A DNA stretch of 64,000 nt from an uncultured Erythrobacter sp. (GCA_947503155.1 CANNCL010000004.1:186001-250000), one strand, 5' to 3'. Positions 53,254 through 62,644 are shown, numbered from the stretch's first letter. Notes: a model not told the origin generated them from the sequence alone. Numbers and translations are program-made.

Positions 53254-54534
53254 CTATTCGGCGGGCTCAGCTACAGTTTTGTCTTTCTTGGCCAGCAGAC
53301 CCTTCAGATCGAAACCGCCAAGCAGCGATTTTTTCTCTTCGGTTACAGCGGCCAAATCTTCTTCGCTGGCGCCCATCACGCGTTCTGCGATCTGTTTGAT
53401 TGCAGCGGTCGCCTTTGATGATTTGTTGGCTTCAACAAACACCTGCCCAAGCTTCGCAGCGTTGGATGCGGCCTTGATGTCGTAAGGGACCATAAAGTCG
53501 ATCTTGCGCTCGATTGAAGCTTCGAAATCGGACTTGCTGATCTCTGCCATGTTTGGCTGAGCCTTGTTCGCAACGATCATCGGATGCGCGTGGGCTGCGT
53601 TGGTTTTGAGCCAAGACAGGATGCGGATCGTGTCGCGCGCCGATGCCAGCGTCAGCTCGCATGTCAGCAGCACAAGGTTCACATCTGCGAGCAAATGCGG
53701 GAAGTTGATCAGCATGTTACGCGGCAGATCGATGACGGTCATCTCGAACGCTTGGCGGAATTCTTCCTCCAATTGAACGAAAGCGGCACCATCGGTCATC
53801 AGCGGTTGGCTGATCGGAGCTTCTGCCGACAGGATCGACAGATTATCATTGGCACGGATCATGGCACGTTCGATGAACAGGCCGTCAATCCGGCTGGGAT
53901 TGTCGATCGCATCGGTCAGGCCGCGGCCCGGCTCTAGGTCGAGCGCGAGCGCACCGGTTCCGAAATGCACATCAAGATCCAGCAGCGCAGTCGGCGATCC
54001 GTGATTCTCACTGAACAACCATGCAAGCGATGTGGCCAGCGTCGAAGCGCCAACCCCGCCGCGTGTGCCAACAACGGCGGTGGAGATGTGGCGTTTAACC
54101 GCATCGCCGTCGCCGGCCTTTGGCGCGGTAAAGACTGCAAGTGCGCCGTTTAGCGCGTCATGCACAGCCTGCGCGTTCAATGGCTTCAGCAAATAATCAT
54201 GGATGCCACTGGCGAGCAGGTCGCGGTACAGGCGCACATCATTGACTTGGCCGATGGCGATCACGACGGTTCCCGGCTCGCAAACTTCTGCGAGTGCGTT
54301 GATGTCGTTTAGAGGATCGCCGCTTTCTGACAGATCGACGAGCAGAATTGCCGGGCTGGCGCTGACGGACAGCGACTGGACTGCGTTGCGCAGACCGCCT
54401 TTGTTACATTTTTCCGGCTGCCAGCCCATTTCGATGACGATTGGGCGCAGCACATCGAGCGCTGCATCGTCGCAGATATAGGCGGCAAAGGGATCGCGAT
54501 TGCCGGGGAGACCCGATTTCCAAGGAGCATTCAT
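53254..54534 (-). CDS. cpaE: Pilus assembly ATPase CpaE/TadZ
   Basis: A 426-residue protein with an N-terminal receiver-like domain (about 20-135, including ILLVDLSESGDPLNDI and HDYLLKPLNAQAVHDALNGA) and a ParA/MinD-like ATPase domain. The deviant P-loop is TAVVGTRGGVGASTLATSLA near residues 152-171, with Arg where ParA/MinD proteins have the signature Lys, as in many atypical TadZ proteins. TadZ/CpaE places the pilus machine at the cell pole. It follows cpaD by three bases and precedes tadB. Confidence 0.91.
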   Translation of the reverse strand: MNAPWKSGLPGNRDPFAAYICDDAALDVLRPIVIEMGWQPEKCNKGGLRNAVQSLSVSASPAILLVDLSESGDPLNDINALAEVCEPGTVVIAIGQVNDVRLYRDLLASGIHDYLLKPLNAQAVHDALNGALAVFTAPKAGDGDAVKRHISTAVVGTRGGVGASTLATSLAWLFSENHGSPTALLDLDVHFGTGALALDLEPGRGLTDAIDNPSRIDGLFIERAMIRANDNLSILSAEAPISQPLMTDGAAFVQLEEEFRQAFEMTVIDLPRNMLINFPHLLADVNLVLLTCELTLASARDTIRILSWLKTNAAHAHPMIVANKAQPNMAEISKSDFEASIERKIDFMVPYDIKAASNAAKLGQVFVEANKSSKATAAIKQIAERVMGASEEDLAAVTEEKKSLLGGFDLKGLLAKKDKTVAEPAE

Positions 54535-54537
54535 GGA

Positions 54538-55188
54538 TCAGTTACCTCCGCCAGCGGTTGCGTTTTGAAGACCCGCGGCGCCGGTTGGCTCAGCTTCGCG
54601 GTATGTCTGGATGGCCCGTGTTCCGGTCGCGACAACGGTTTCGCCGTTACCCCTTTGCCCTTCGAGAAGGTCTTCGGGATTGGCGATCATTGCGGCCAGA
54701 TTGCTGTTGTTCGCGCAGCCATAGCCGGGGCTGGTTGCGTTCATATAATTGCTGTCGGATCGCGCCGACCAGTCGGGGCAACCCGGAACCGAAGCGGTGG
54801 AGCGGGTAATAACAACGCGCGCCTGACCCGGCTGGAGCATACCAGCGGTTGTTGGAGCAACTTCGCTGACGATCAGGCCGTAACGGCCCGCCAGTTCATT
54901 GACGGCGCTGGCAACCGCAGGGTTGCTGGCAGGATCTTCGATAGTGACGCGGTCGCCGTAACGAAGGTCCATCGTTTCAAACCAGCCGTTCAGCCGCTGT
55001 TGTTCGCTCACCGACATACCCGAACGGGTCGTATCAACGTCCAAGGTGAAATTGGTGCGTTCAACAACGGGTTGTTTGCTGCTGTAGAGCGACGTGTTGG
55101 TCGGCATTCCTGCGCAACCTGCCACTGTCAGACCGAGCGAGAGAGCGACTGCGCCCATCAATTTGCTTTTGCGTGCAATGTTCATCAT
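54538..55188 (-). CDS. cpaD: Pilus assembly lipoprotein CpaD
   Basis: A 216-residue lipoprotein with signal and lipobox VAGC (about residues 21-24, after KLMGAVALSLGLTVAGC). The CpaD-family body shows VSEQQRLNGWFETMDLRYGD and the C-terminal TRSTASVPGCPDWSARSDSN with YGCANNSNLAAMIANPEDLL. It is an outer-membrane component linked to the CpaC secretin. Two adjacent ATG codons (55188 and 55185) are possible starts. It lies 18 bases after the secretin gene and three before cpaE. Confidence 0.92.
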   Translation of the reverse strand: MMNIARKSKLMGAVALSLGLTVAGCAGMPTNTSLYSSKQPVVERTNFTLDVDTTRSGMSVSEQQRLNGWFETMDLRYGDRVTIEDPASNPAVASAVNELAGRYGLIVSEVAPTTAGMLQPGQARVVITRSTASVPGCPDWSARSDSNYMNATSPGYGCANNSNLAAMIANPEDLLEGQRGNGETVVATGTRAIQTYREAEPTGAAGLQNATAGGGN

Positions 55189-55206
55189 CCGAACCTTTCG
55201 CTTGAA

Positions 55207-56868
55207 TTAGAGGCTGAAACCGGGAGCGGCGGCGTCTGCCTGGCGGTCCCGATTGCGATTGCTGCGATCATCGGCGCGGCGCGGCTGTTGCTGCGGACCA
55301 CTTGGGACGATGGCGGAAGGGTTCGCGCTGCTGACATCAGGCAATGGTGCCTCATTATCGGCAGCGGTCGGTCCGGGACGTTGTTCGCCGCTGACACCTG
55401 AATTGTCTTGATAGGTGATCAACTGCTCGAACTCATTGGCCGAATGATATCCGTCGGTTGGCAAGCTGATATCGCCCGCATTAACCGGCTGAACCAAATA
55501 CGGTGTCACGATGATGACCAATTCGGTTTCGCCGCGGTTAAACTGGCGCGAACGGAACAGATTGCCAAGGATCGGAACATCGCCAAGGCCGGGGGCCTTT
55601 TCCAGCGTGTTTTGTGCATTGTTGCTCATCAGACCAGCAATCATGAAGCTTTGGCCGGAGCCAAGTTCCACGGTTGTTTCCGTGCGGCGAATGGTCAGCG
55701 CCGGAACCTGAAAACCGTTAAGCGTCACTGCGCCTTGGCTCGACAATTCTGAAACCTCTGGGCGAACCCGAAGCGAAATGCGGCCATTGGCAAGCACGGT
55801 TGGCGTGTAAGAAAGGCTCACGCCGAAATCACGATATTCGATGGCGACGTTGCCGAGGCCCTGAGAAATCGGGATTGGGAATTCACCGCCCGCAAGGAAC
55901 GTGGCCGTCTCGCCCGAAAGCGCGGTCAGGTTAGGGCGTGAAAGCGTGGTCACAAGACCAAGGCGTTCTGAAAGATCAAGCGCGCCCAGCACGTTAAGAC
56001 CAAACAAACGGCCAAGGGCTGCAATCGATGTGCCGCCTTGCGAGTCGATTCCAGGACCGGTGATGGCCTGTGTCACGATCTGTCCGTTTGCGTCGACAAG
56101 CGGCAAGCCATTTGCGCCGAGAACAGGAAGGTTGCGCGTAACACCGGCAACGCCCTGACCAGCCGAAAGCGGCCCGCCAAAGTTGAAACCGTCTTCACCC
56201 CCGCCAAGGACACGGCCAGAACCGACCGCGCCGCGAAGGCCGCTGACGCCGCCATCCGCAGTGGTCAGATTGCCATTGATCGTGCGAACGAGGCTGCGGC
56301 TGACTTCGGCAAATTGCACTTGCAAGTTAACCTGAAGCGGTGTCGCGGTGCGAAGGCGGCTGATGACATTGGCATCTTCGCCAAGGAAGGCTTGCACAAG
56401 ACGTTCCGCCTCAGCGGCGTCCTCTGGTGCGCCTACTACGCCAGTCAGAAGCACGGTGTTGGTGCCCATCGTGGCCACGTTCACTTGCGCATCCGGCATA
56501 GCCAGAGCCATCATCTGATCGATGCTGCCAATGTTGGAGCCGACCCGGATATTGGCCGAGAAAATAACATCACCGCGGGCATTGCTCGCATAGATTGTCG
56601 TTTCGCCGCCCGCTTTACCGAAGACATACAGCTGACGTTGTGATTTGATCTGCACGTCGGCCACGTTTTCGTTGGCCACAAACACATCGCTCATGGAACC
56701 CGGAATGGTGACCAATTCACCGCGCCCGATTGACAGCACGATCTCTTGGCTAGGGCTGACGGTTTGTTGAGCTGTTGCTGTGCCAACTGGTGCTGCGACC
56801 ATCGGTATTGCGATGGCGCCAGCGAGCAGAGCTTTGGCAAGAGATTTATGTTTCAATCGAGCTGTCAT
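55207..56868 (-). CDS. cpaC: Pilus secretin CpaC/RcpA
   Basis: A 553-residue type II/III secretion-type secretin forming the outer-membrane pore for the Flp pilus. After a signal peptide (HKSLAKALLAGAIAIPMVAA) comes the pilus-assembly N-terminal domain (SQEIVLSIGRGELVTIPGSM and NVADVQIKSQRQLYVFGKAG), a BON-like part (NVATMGTNTVLLTGVVGAPE), and the secretin domain (ALSGETATFLAGGEFPIPIS; GQSFMIAGLMSNNAQNTLEK; ELVIIVTPYLVQPV). The C-terminal ~60 residues are polar and disordered. ATG 56868 starts the signal peptide, but ATG 56949 has a better ribosome-binding site (GAGGGG) and would add 27 residues. Confidence 0.92.
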   Translation of the reverse strand: MTARLKHKSLAKALLAGAIAIPMVAAPVGTATAQQTVSPSQEIVLSIGRGELVTIPGSMSDVFVANENVADVQIKSQRQLYVFGKAGGETTIYASNARGDVIFSANIRVGSNIGSIDQMMALAMPDAQVNVATMGTNTVLLTGVVGAPEDAAEAERLVQAFLGEDANVISRLRTATPLQVNLQVQFAEVSRSLVRTINGNLTTADGGVSGLRGAVGSGRVLGGGEDGFNFGGPLSAGQGVAGVTRNLPVLGANGLPLVDANGQIVTQAITGPGIDSQGGTSIAALGRLFGLNVLGALDLSERLGLVTTLSRPNLTALSGETATFLAGGEFPIPISQGLGNVAIEYRDFGVSLSYTPTVLANGRISLRVRPEVSELSSQGAVTLNGFQVPALTIRRTETTVELGSGQSFMIAGLMSNNAQNTLEKAPGLGDVPILGNLFRSRQFNRGETELVIIVTPYLVQPVNAGDISLPTDGYHSANEFEQLITYQDNSGVSGEQRPGPTAADNEAPLPDVSSANPSAIVPSGPQQQPRRADDRSNRNRDRQADAAAPGFSL

Positions 56869-56960
56869 TTTAGAGCCCCCCGTGGATTTCTCTGTTTGAT
56901 GGCGGGCCGTGCGGCCCATCATCTTCACGTCTTTGAATGCGCTTCGCATGGTCATTCCCC

Positions 56961-58052
56961 TCAGCGAACCGTCAGGCCGGGTGCAGCGACCGTGTCGCTG
57001 ACTTGACCTGCACCGCGGGCGGTTGCCGTGCTGAATGATCCGCCAACTGGCACCTCTGTGGTGGCCTTGCCGCGGGTTACACGGACCGTTGGGGCAGTGT
57101 TTACCGGTGCTCCGGCGGCCTGTGCAGGCACTCCGGGTGAAGGCGGCGTAGCGCGGGCGCGGCGATTGCCGTCATCCTGAGTTGGAATATTACGCCGTTG
57201 GAAACGGGATACGTCGCCGCCGGTTGAGAAGGTCGAGCCGGTGTCCACCGGCTGACCCATCGCATTGCGAAGGATCCGCTCTTCTTCTTCAGCAGAAGCG
57301 TTTTCGGGGATTTGCACATCACCAGCGGCGATGGCGCGTTCCAGTTCAGCTTGGTTGTCAGCGATCGAACGCAGAACCAATGTGAGCTGACCGATCGTTT
57401 GCGCAACAGCAACCTTTTCGGCAATTTCCGGTGTCACTTCGAGTGTGACCGTGCGGAAGGCGCGGACGATTGTCTTACCTTCTTCGTCGGAAACTTGTTC
57501 GGTGGTTTGGTCGGTGGCGAGCACACGCAGATTGCGCAGCACTGTCTCAGCGGCCTTCAATGGGCGGCCTTCACCTTCGACGGTTTGGGTCAGAACCATG
57601 TCGACGCGGTCACCCGGGAAGACAAAGCCAGCAACACCGGTCTTAGCAGATACAGGCACAGTTACGGCGCGCATACCAGGGCCAAGCGCCGCAGCAAGAA
57701 ATCCGCGGTCGCCGGGGCTAACCAAGGAACCCTGCGTAACAGGCTCACCAGCGGTAACCGGGAAACGCACGACCGTACCAAGCAAACCGCTCATGTCGGC
57801 TTCGCCTTCGATGAAATAGGCGTCTTGGACCAATTCTTCGGGCCAATCTTGATAACCCATCGCATCTGCAGTGATGATCGTGCCGACAGGAAGGGCGCGA
57901 TTCGCGACCAACACTTTGGGCCCTTCAGGTTGCGGCGCAGCGGCCTCTGCTGACGGTGCAGCGTCGCCTGCAAACATACTACGAGCAAGGAACGCACTGC
58001 CAATCGCTACGACAAGCGCACCAAGCAGCAGAACCAGTTTCTTCCTATCCAT
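56961..58052 (-). CDS. cpaB: Flp pilus assembly protein CpaB/RcpC
   Basis: A 363-residue periplasmic protein anchored near the N-terminus (about 6-25, VLLLGALVVAIGSAFLARSM). A SAF/CpaB domain follows: VLVANRALPVGTIITADAMG, then RFPVTAGEPVTQGSLVSPGD and GMRAVTVPVSAKTGVAGFVF with PGDRVDMVLTQ. The last ~80 residues are proline/alanine/threonine-rich. It probably positions the secretin in the cell wall. It follows cpaA by 98 bases and precedes cpaC; the start of cpaC lies within 15 bases of the cpaB stop if the longer cpaC form is used. Confidence 0.92.
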   Translation of the reverse strand: MDRKKLVLLLGALVVAIGSAFLARSMFAGDAAPSAEAAAPQPEGPKVLVANRALPVGTIITADAMGYQDWPEELVQDAYFIEGEADMSGLLGTVVRFPVTAGEPVTQGSLVSPGDRGFLAAALGPGMRAVTVPVSAKTGVAGFVFPGDRVDMVLTQTVEGEGRPLKAAETVLRNLRVLATDQTTEQVSDEEGKTIVRAFRTVTLEVTPEIAEKVAVAQTIGQLTLVLRSIADNQAELERAIAAGDVQIPENASAEEEERILRNAMGQPVDTGSTFSTGGDVSRFQRRNIPTQDDGNRRARATPPSPGVPAQAAGAPVNTAPTVRVTRGKATTEVPVGGSFSTATARGAGQVSDTVAAPGLTVR

Positions 58053-58150
58053 GGCTAATTAGCCCCCTAATGTCGGCCCTAAGAATTTCTGGGCGGGTAT
58101 GGTTGCAGTGGTTAAGTCCGAATTGGTTAAGATCGGGTTCACGGCGAGCG

Positions 58151-58630
58151 CTAGGCAAAGGCCGGAACCGCAATAAGTTTTGGAAAAAGAACCCACAGCG
58201 CCCCGAACGCAATCGCGACACCATAAGGAATCGCGAGGCGCTCTTTTTCTTGTTGCAAGAAGTGGTAGGCGCCCATCACGATCGTGAGCGCACCGCCGGC
58301 AAGCGCCATGATCAGGAGCAATTGCAAAAATGCATTCGGTTCGATCCAAAGCGCCAGCGCAGTCAGCAATTTGACATCGCCGCCGCCCATTAGACGGAGC
58401 GCGAAAAGCCCTGCAAAAAAGGCGAACGCAAGAACCGCAATACCGAGCTGAAGCGCCACATCTGGCCAGAGCGACATGCCGCTTGCCCACCAAAACACAG
58501 GCGCGGCGATGACAATTGCACCATTGAGCCAATTGTCGATCTGGCGGCGCTGAATATCGGTGATAGCGGCAAAGACCAGCGCAATTGCCAAGGCAATCAG
58601 CAGTCCGTATTGAACATAGGTCGTCAGCAT
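58151..58630 (-). CDS. cpaA: A24-family prepilin peptidase CpaA/TadV
   Basis: A 159-residue membrane aspartyl protease with about six spans and no N-terminal methylase domain, as expected for TadV/CpaA. The two catalytic aspartates are Asp25 in AAITDIQRRQIDN and Asp85 in LMGGGDVKLLTALAL. It cleaves the leader of the Flp pilin and pseudopilins. It is the first visible gene of the leftward cpa/tad operon; no pilin gene precedes it in the 59 bases before the divergent hydrolase gene. Confidence 0.93.
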   Translation of the reverse strand: MLTTYVQYGLLIALAIALVFAAITDIQRRQIDNWLNGAIVIAAPVFWWASGMSLWPDVALQLGIAVLAFAFFAGLFALRLMGGGDVKLLTALALWIEPNAFLQLLLIMALAGGALTIVMGAYHFLQQEKERLAIPYGVAIAFGALWVLFPKLIAVPAFA

Positions 58631-58689
58631 AAGGCCCCCGAACGGTTTCAGGCGAAAGTTTTGCGCGGGAATGTCCGCTGCGATCTTTC

Positions 58690-59772
58690 ATGAGCCGGGG
58701 TGCTACAGGCGAGTGCTTACCAAATAGTAACCAAGTTCGGAGCCTCCTCATTAGCAACCCCAACCCAGCCAAAAGCGAAACCGCGGCGGCTAACCCTGAA
58801 CAAACCGGCCCTATCGACCGCCGCGCTATTCCTTCAGATGCGCGCGAGGACACGTGGGCGGCGAAAGATGGTCACGTGCTGCGCCGGATCGATTGGCCCG
58901 GCCGGGTTTCACCGGGAGATAAACCGCGTGGATCCATTCTGTTCATGCCGGGACGGGGCGATAATTATGAAAAATATCTTGAGAGCCTAGAAGAATGGCA
59001 CCGCGCTGGTTGGCGCGTTACCGCTGCGGATTGGCGCGGACAGGCCGGATCGGGGCGTCTCGCAGGTGACGCGGTGACGGGGCACATTGATGATTTTTCG
59101 ACCTGGACCGATGATTTGGCCGGGTTTTGGCGCGACTGGGTTTCGGAAACTCCGGGGCCGCATGTTCTGTCCGGCCATTCGATGGGCGGGCATGTGATCA
59201 TGCGCGCGCTGGTCGATGGAATGCTAGACGGTAAATTTGCACCGGACGCGGTGTTCTTGAGCGCGCCTATGCTTGGCATGAACGGCCCGCCATTGCCGCT
59301 GCCGATTTTGCATGGCGCGGCAAAACTGATGAACTTTGTCGGTGATCCTCTACGCCAAGCATGGAAATGGAGCGAGAAGCCCGGCGAATTGCCAGCGGGC
59401 CGTGCCGAACTGCTTACGCATGATCTGGACCGCTATTCTGACGAAGCTTGGTGGCGTGACGCACGCCCGGAATTGGTCATGGGTCCGGCAAGTTGGCACT
59501 GGGTTGAGCGCGCTTATGCATCATGGCGAGTGCTGGAGGCTCCGGGCGCGCTGGAGGCTGTTGAAGTGCCGGTTCTTATCATCTCAACTTCGACGGATAA
59601 ACTTGTGAGCCACGCCGCCAATATGCGCGGGGCGCAGCGGTTGCCCAATGGCAAACTGATGGAATTTGGCGAAGAAGCGCATCACGAAATCCTGCGCGAG
59701 GTTGACGAGGTGCGCGGCGCGGTGATGGATGGGATCGCGGCGTTTCTGGACGAGGTCGCGCCTCCTAAATGA
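58690..59772 (+). CDS. Alpha/beta hydrolase, lysophospholipase/serine-aminopeptidase-like
   Basis: A 360-residue hydrolase. After ~55 divergent residues the Hydrolase_4 fold begins with HVLRRIDWPGRVSPGDKPRG; the oxyanion region is SILFMPGRGDNYEKYLESLE; the nucleophile is Ser164 in LSGHSMGGHV; the acid is likely the Asp in IISTSTDKLVS and the base the His in FGEEAHHEILRE. It likely cleaves lysophospholipids or other esters. The start is uncertain because the first ~45 residues look unlike the family. It overlaps the next gene by four bases (ATGA). Confidence 0.88.
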   Translation: MSRGATGECLPNSNQVRSLLISNPNPAKSETAAANPEQTGPIDRRAIPSDAREDTWAAKDGHVLRRIDWPGRVSPGDKPRGSILFMPGRGDNYEKYLESLEEWHRAGWRVTAADWRGQAGSGRLAGDAVTGHIDDFSTWTDDLAGFWRDWVSETPGPHVLSGHSMGGHVIMRALVDGMLDGKFAPDAVFLSAPMLGMNGPPLPLPILHGAAKLMNFVGDPLRQAWKWSEKPGELPAGRAELLTHDLDRYSDEAWWRDARPELVMGPASWHWVERAYASWRVLEAPGALEAVEVPVLIISTSTDKLVSHAANMRGAQRLPNGKLMEFGEEAHHEILREVDEVRGAVMDGIAAFLDEVAPPK

Positions 59773-60893
59773 GCGAAACACTCTACGATTTTGCTATTGT
59801 CGGAGCGGGGATGGCAGGCGCGAGCCTTGCCGCCGAACTTGCACCCTATGCCCGCGTTTTGGTGCTCGAAGCGGAAGATATTCCGGGCTATCATTCCACC
59901 GGGCGCTCTGCTGCGTTTTGGGAGGAATGTTACGGCGGGCCGGGCGTGGTTCCGCTGACGTTGGCGTCAGGCAATTACCTGCGCGAAGGCGGTTTTTTGC
60001 GGCAGCGCGGCGCGCTATATATTGGGCGCGGCGAAGACAAACCGGCGATGGATGGTTTTCAGGACCGCTTTGCCGGAACTGGCGTCACGATTGAGCGGTT
60101 GGCGCGCAGCGACCTTTCCGCGCGCATCCCGCAAATCCGCAGCGAATGGAACGACGCGATATGGGAACCGGCCTGCGCGGATATCGACGTAGCCGCGCTG
60201 CACCAACATTATCTCAGTTCGCTAAAGCGCGGCGGGGCGGACCTAGTTTGCCGGGCGGCGGTTAGCGGGTTTGAGCGTGAACCGGGCGGCTGGCGGATAC
60301 TCACTGAGGCCGGCGCGGTGTACCGCGCTGCAAAAGTGGTCAACGCCGCCGGGGCATGGGCAGACGTGATTGCTACGCGAGCCGGTGCAAACCCGCTGGG
60401 AATCGATCCCAAACGCCGCACAGTGGCGCAGTTGCGGGTTGACCCAGCCGCGCCCGACGATTTGCCGCTGGTGCTTGATATATCCGGGGGGTTCTATTTC
60501 AAATCCGACAATGGCCGATTGTGGCTTAGCCCGCATGACGAAATTCCGAGCCGCCCATGCGATGCTGCCCCCGATGAAATTGACGTCGCGCGCGCAATTG
60601 ACCGGTTTCAAAGTGTGACCAATTGGCGAGTCGAGGCGGTGGAACGGCGCTGGGCTGGCCTTAGAAGCTTCGCCCCAGATCGCTTGCCGGTCTATGGAGC
60701 GGACCCACAGGTGCCCGATTTTATCTGGTTTGCCGGGCAAGGCGGATTCGGTATCCAAACTGCGCCAGCCGCCGCGCGGTTAGGGGCGCAAATCATGTTG
60801 GGGCAGGGCGCAGATGCCCTGACCGCAGGAATTGATACATCAAATTACGCCCCGGCGCGGTTTTTCGAGGAGAAAGCACGGCAGGCGGGCTAG
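59769..60893 (+). CDS. FAD-dependent amino-acid oxidase/dehydrogenase-like protein (DAO family)
   Basis: A 374-residue flavoprotein. The FAD-binding motif is FAIVGAGMAGASLAAEL (GxGxxG at about 12-17) followed by LVLEAEDIPGYHSTGRSAAF. Later segments are DIDVAALHQHYLSSLKRGGA, VVNAAGAWADVIATRAGANP and the C-terminal WFAGQGGFGIQTAPAAARLG. This matches glycine/D-amino acid oxidase-type proteins that oxidise an amine or D-amino acid. The substrate is unknown. It is translationally coupled to the hydrolase upstream. Confidence 0.9.
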   Translation: MSETLYDFAIVGAGMAGASLAAELAPYARVLVLEAEDIPGYHSTGRSAAFWEECYGGPGVVPLTLASGNYLREGGFLRQRGALYIGRGEDKPAMDGFQDRFAGTGVTIERLARSDLSARIPQIRSEWNDAIWEPACADIDVAALHQHYLSSLKRGGADLVCRAAVSGFEREPGGWRILTEAGAVYRAAKVVNAAGAWADVIATRAGANPLGIDPKRRTVAQLRVDPAAPDDLPLVLDISGGFYFKSDNGRLWLSPHDEIPSRPCDAAPDEIDVARAIDRFQSVTNWRVEAVERRWAGLRSFAPDRLPVYGADPQVPDFIWFAGQGGFGIQTAPAAARLGAQIMLGQGADALTAGIDTSNYAPARFFEEKARQAG

Positions 60894-60955
60894 CCACAGG
60901 CCGATGGGTCTGTAAGATATATGCCAAGTTTAACACGATACAGAGGGAGGCCGAC

Positions 60956-61132
60956 ATGGCTCACAAGTTCGAAATCTACAAAGACAAAGCCGACGAATAC
61001 CGCGTACGTTTCAGCTACAATTCCGAAGTGATGTTCTCGACGCAGGGTTATTCGAGCAAGGATAGCGCGAAGAACGCGATTGCTTCGATCCAGAAAAATG
61101 GCCCCGGCGCGCCAACCGAAGACAACAGCTAA
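60956..61132 (+). CDS. YegP/DUF1508-family small protein
   Basis: A 58-residue protein (too short for most gene finders' length cut-offs) starting MAHKFEIYKDKADEYRVRFS with the family repeat pattern FEIYKDKADEYRVRF and then GYSSKDSAKNAIASIQKN. Proteins with one or two copies of this fold (YegP) are widespread and of unknown function; this one has a single copy. GAGGGAGG lies just upstream, an excellent ribosome-binding site. A terminator follows at 61156-61193. Confidence 0.9.
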   Translation: MAHKFEIYKDKADEYRVRFSYNSEVMFSTQGYSSKDSAKNAIASIQKNGPGAPTEDNS

Positions 61133-61155
61133 GCTGCTGCTTCGTTGAATTTTTG

Positions 61156-61193
61156 AAACGGGCGTTCCGGGCAACCGGAGCGCCCGTTTTGTT
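61156..61193. terminator. Rho-independent terminator after the YegP-like gene
   Basis: Stem AACGGGCG-T-TCCGG (61157-61170), GCAA tetraloop (GNRA type), stem CCGGA-G-CGCCCGTT (61175-61188), then TT. Lies between this gene and the convergent rnhA. Confidence 0.9.
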
Positions 61194-61200
61194 TGAGAAC

Positions 61201-61644
61201 TTATGCTTCTGCCGCGATCCGATCGGCTTCGTCGCTGGCAAGCTGATCCACGCGGTCGTTTTCAGGGTGTCCAGAATGCCCCTTTACCCAATGCCATGAC
61301 ACGTCATGCTTCGCTGATACATCGATGAGGTCATGCCAAAGATCGGAATTGCGCACCGGTTTCTTGCTGGCATTGATCCAGCCTCGGCGCTTCCATCCCT
61401 CAACCCACTTTGTCATCCCGTCGAGGACATATTTGCTGTCGGAATACAGATCGACTTTGCAGGGTTCGATCAAAGCCGTCAGACCCTGAATCGCTGCGGT
61501 CAATTCCATGCGGTTATTGGTGGTGTCGGCTTCTGCCCCTGCCAATTCCTTTTCATGGCCGCCCATCCGCAGCAGCACGCCCCAGCCGCCGGGCCCCGGA
61601 TTGCCTTTGCACGCGCCATCGGTGTAAATTTCAACCTGTTTCAT
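61201..61644 (-). CDS. rnhA: Ribonuclease HI
   Basis: A 147-residue nuclease that cuts the RNA strand of RNA-DNA hybrids. Metal-binding and catalytic acids are visible: Asp9 in [19 protein letters not shown], Glu47 in [15 protein letters not shown], Asp69 in [13 protein letters not shown] and Asp133 in [12 protein letters not shown]; His123 lies in [11 protein letters not shown]. It follows thrB by 28 bases on the same strand. The ispH-thrB-rnhA order is common in alphaproteobacteria. Confidence 0.97.
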   Translation of the reverse strand: MKQVEIYTDGACKGNPGPGGWGVLLRMGGHEKELAGAEADTTNNRMELTAAIQGLTALIEPCKVDLYSDSKYVLDGMTKWVEGWKRRGWINASKKPVRNSDLWHDLIDVSAKHDVSWHWVKGHSGHPENDRVDQLASDEADRIAAEA

Positions 61645-61672
61645 AACTCAATTCATTCCTGAACTTGCCGCG

Positions 61673-62644
61673 TCAGGCAAATAAATCTGCGCCCTGTTCG
61701 TCGTAAAAGCGCCAGCGAGAGACGAACTGCATGGGGTCTTTGCGTGTGACCAATGCGTCATCTGGCGTGTCGAGCCAATCTTCGGCGCGGCTGGCGACGA
61801 ATCGCAAGGCGGCACCTTTTGCAATGGCGGGCATAGCGGCGCGTTCCGCTGATGTTAGCGGCCTAACGCTTTCATATCCGCGCAGGATCGCGGCTCCGCA
61901 TCCCGCATGATATTCATTGCTGGCGGGATCAAAGCCCCACGCTGCATGTGTAACCGCCAGATCAAGCGCCATCGCGCCGGTACAAGCAAAGTAGAAATCA
62001 ATCAGTCCGGTGACTTCATTGCCCAGCATCAACACATTATCGGGAAACAAATCGGCGTGAATTTGTGCCTGTGGCAGATCACTGAGGTCCATCGCGGCGG
62101 CTTCGCGCGCCGGTCCCAAAATTGCGGGCAGATCGGCGTGGATTGATGCCAGCGCGTCCGCCCCGCATTTCTCCAAAAGCGCCAAATTGTCCGCAAAACC
62201 CATCGTATTGACGCGGTTCAGCGGGAAATCGCTGCTCGCTGCGTGCATCCGCGCCAGTGTCTGCCCAACCGCAAAGGCTTGGGGCTGTTCGGGGCGGGTA
62301 GGAGAGATGCCGGGCAGAAATTCAATGAGAGCCACCGCTTTGCCGTCCAGCATCCGAAACGCCGCGCCTTCGCGGTCATGGATTGTGCGCGGTACGGGGC
62401 AATCTTTGGCCGACAGATGATCCAGCAGGCCAAGGAAATAGGGCAGGTCAGCAAGCTCTATTCTGCGCTCGTACATCGTCAGAATGTAGCGCGCGCCATT
62501 GCCGTCTGCGCCGCATGTTTCGATCAGCCAATTGGAATTGGAGACACCTTCTGCAATTCCCTTGGCCGATACGAGCGTGCCGACATCGTAATGAGCGATG
62601 AGGTCGGCTAGCTCTTCGGCGCCAAGATGGGTGTAAACCGCCAT
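61673..62644 (-). CDS. thrB: Homoserine kinase (APH-fold type)
   Basis: A 323-residue kinase that makes O-phosphohomoserine for threonine synthesis. It is the aminoglycoside-phosphotransferase-fold type typical of alphaproteobacteria, not the GHMP type of E. coli. The catalytic and Mg-binding loop is ADLPAILGPAREAAAMDLSD followed by AQIHADLFPDNVLMLGNEVT (HxDxxxxN motif) and GLIDFYFACTGA. The start MAVYTHLGAEELADLIAHYD is the family beginning. It lies 19 bases after ispH. Confidence 0.95.
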   Translation of the reverse strand: MAVYTHLGAEELADLIAHYDVGTLVSAKGIAEGVSNSNWLIETCGADGNGARYILTMYERRIELADLPYFLGLLDHLSAKDCPVPRTIHDREGAAFRMLDGKAVALIEFLPGISPTRPEQPQAFAVGQTLARMHAASSDFPLNRVNTMGFADNLALLEKCGADALASIHADLPAILGPAREAAAMDLSDLPQAQIHADLFPDNVLMLGNEVTGLIDFYFACTGAMALDLAVTHAAWGFDPASNEYHAGCGAAILRGYESVRPLTSAERAAMPAIAKGAALRFVASRAEDWLDTPDDALVTRKDPMQFVSRWRFYDEQGADLFA

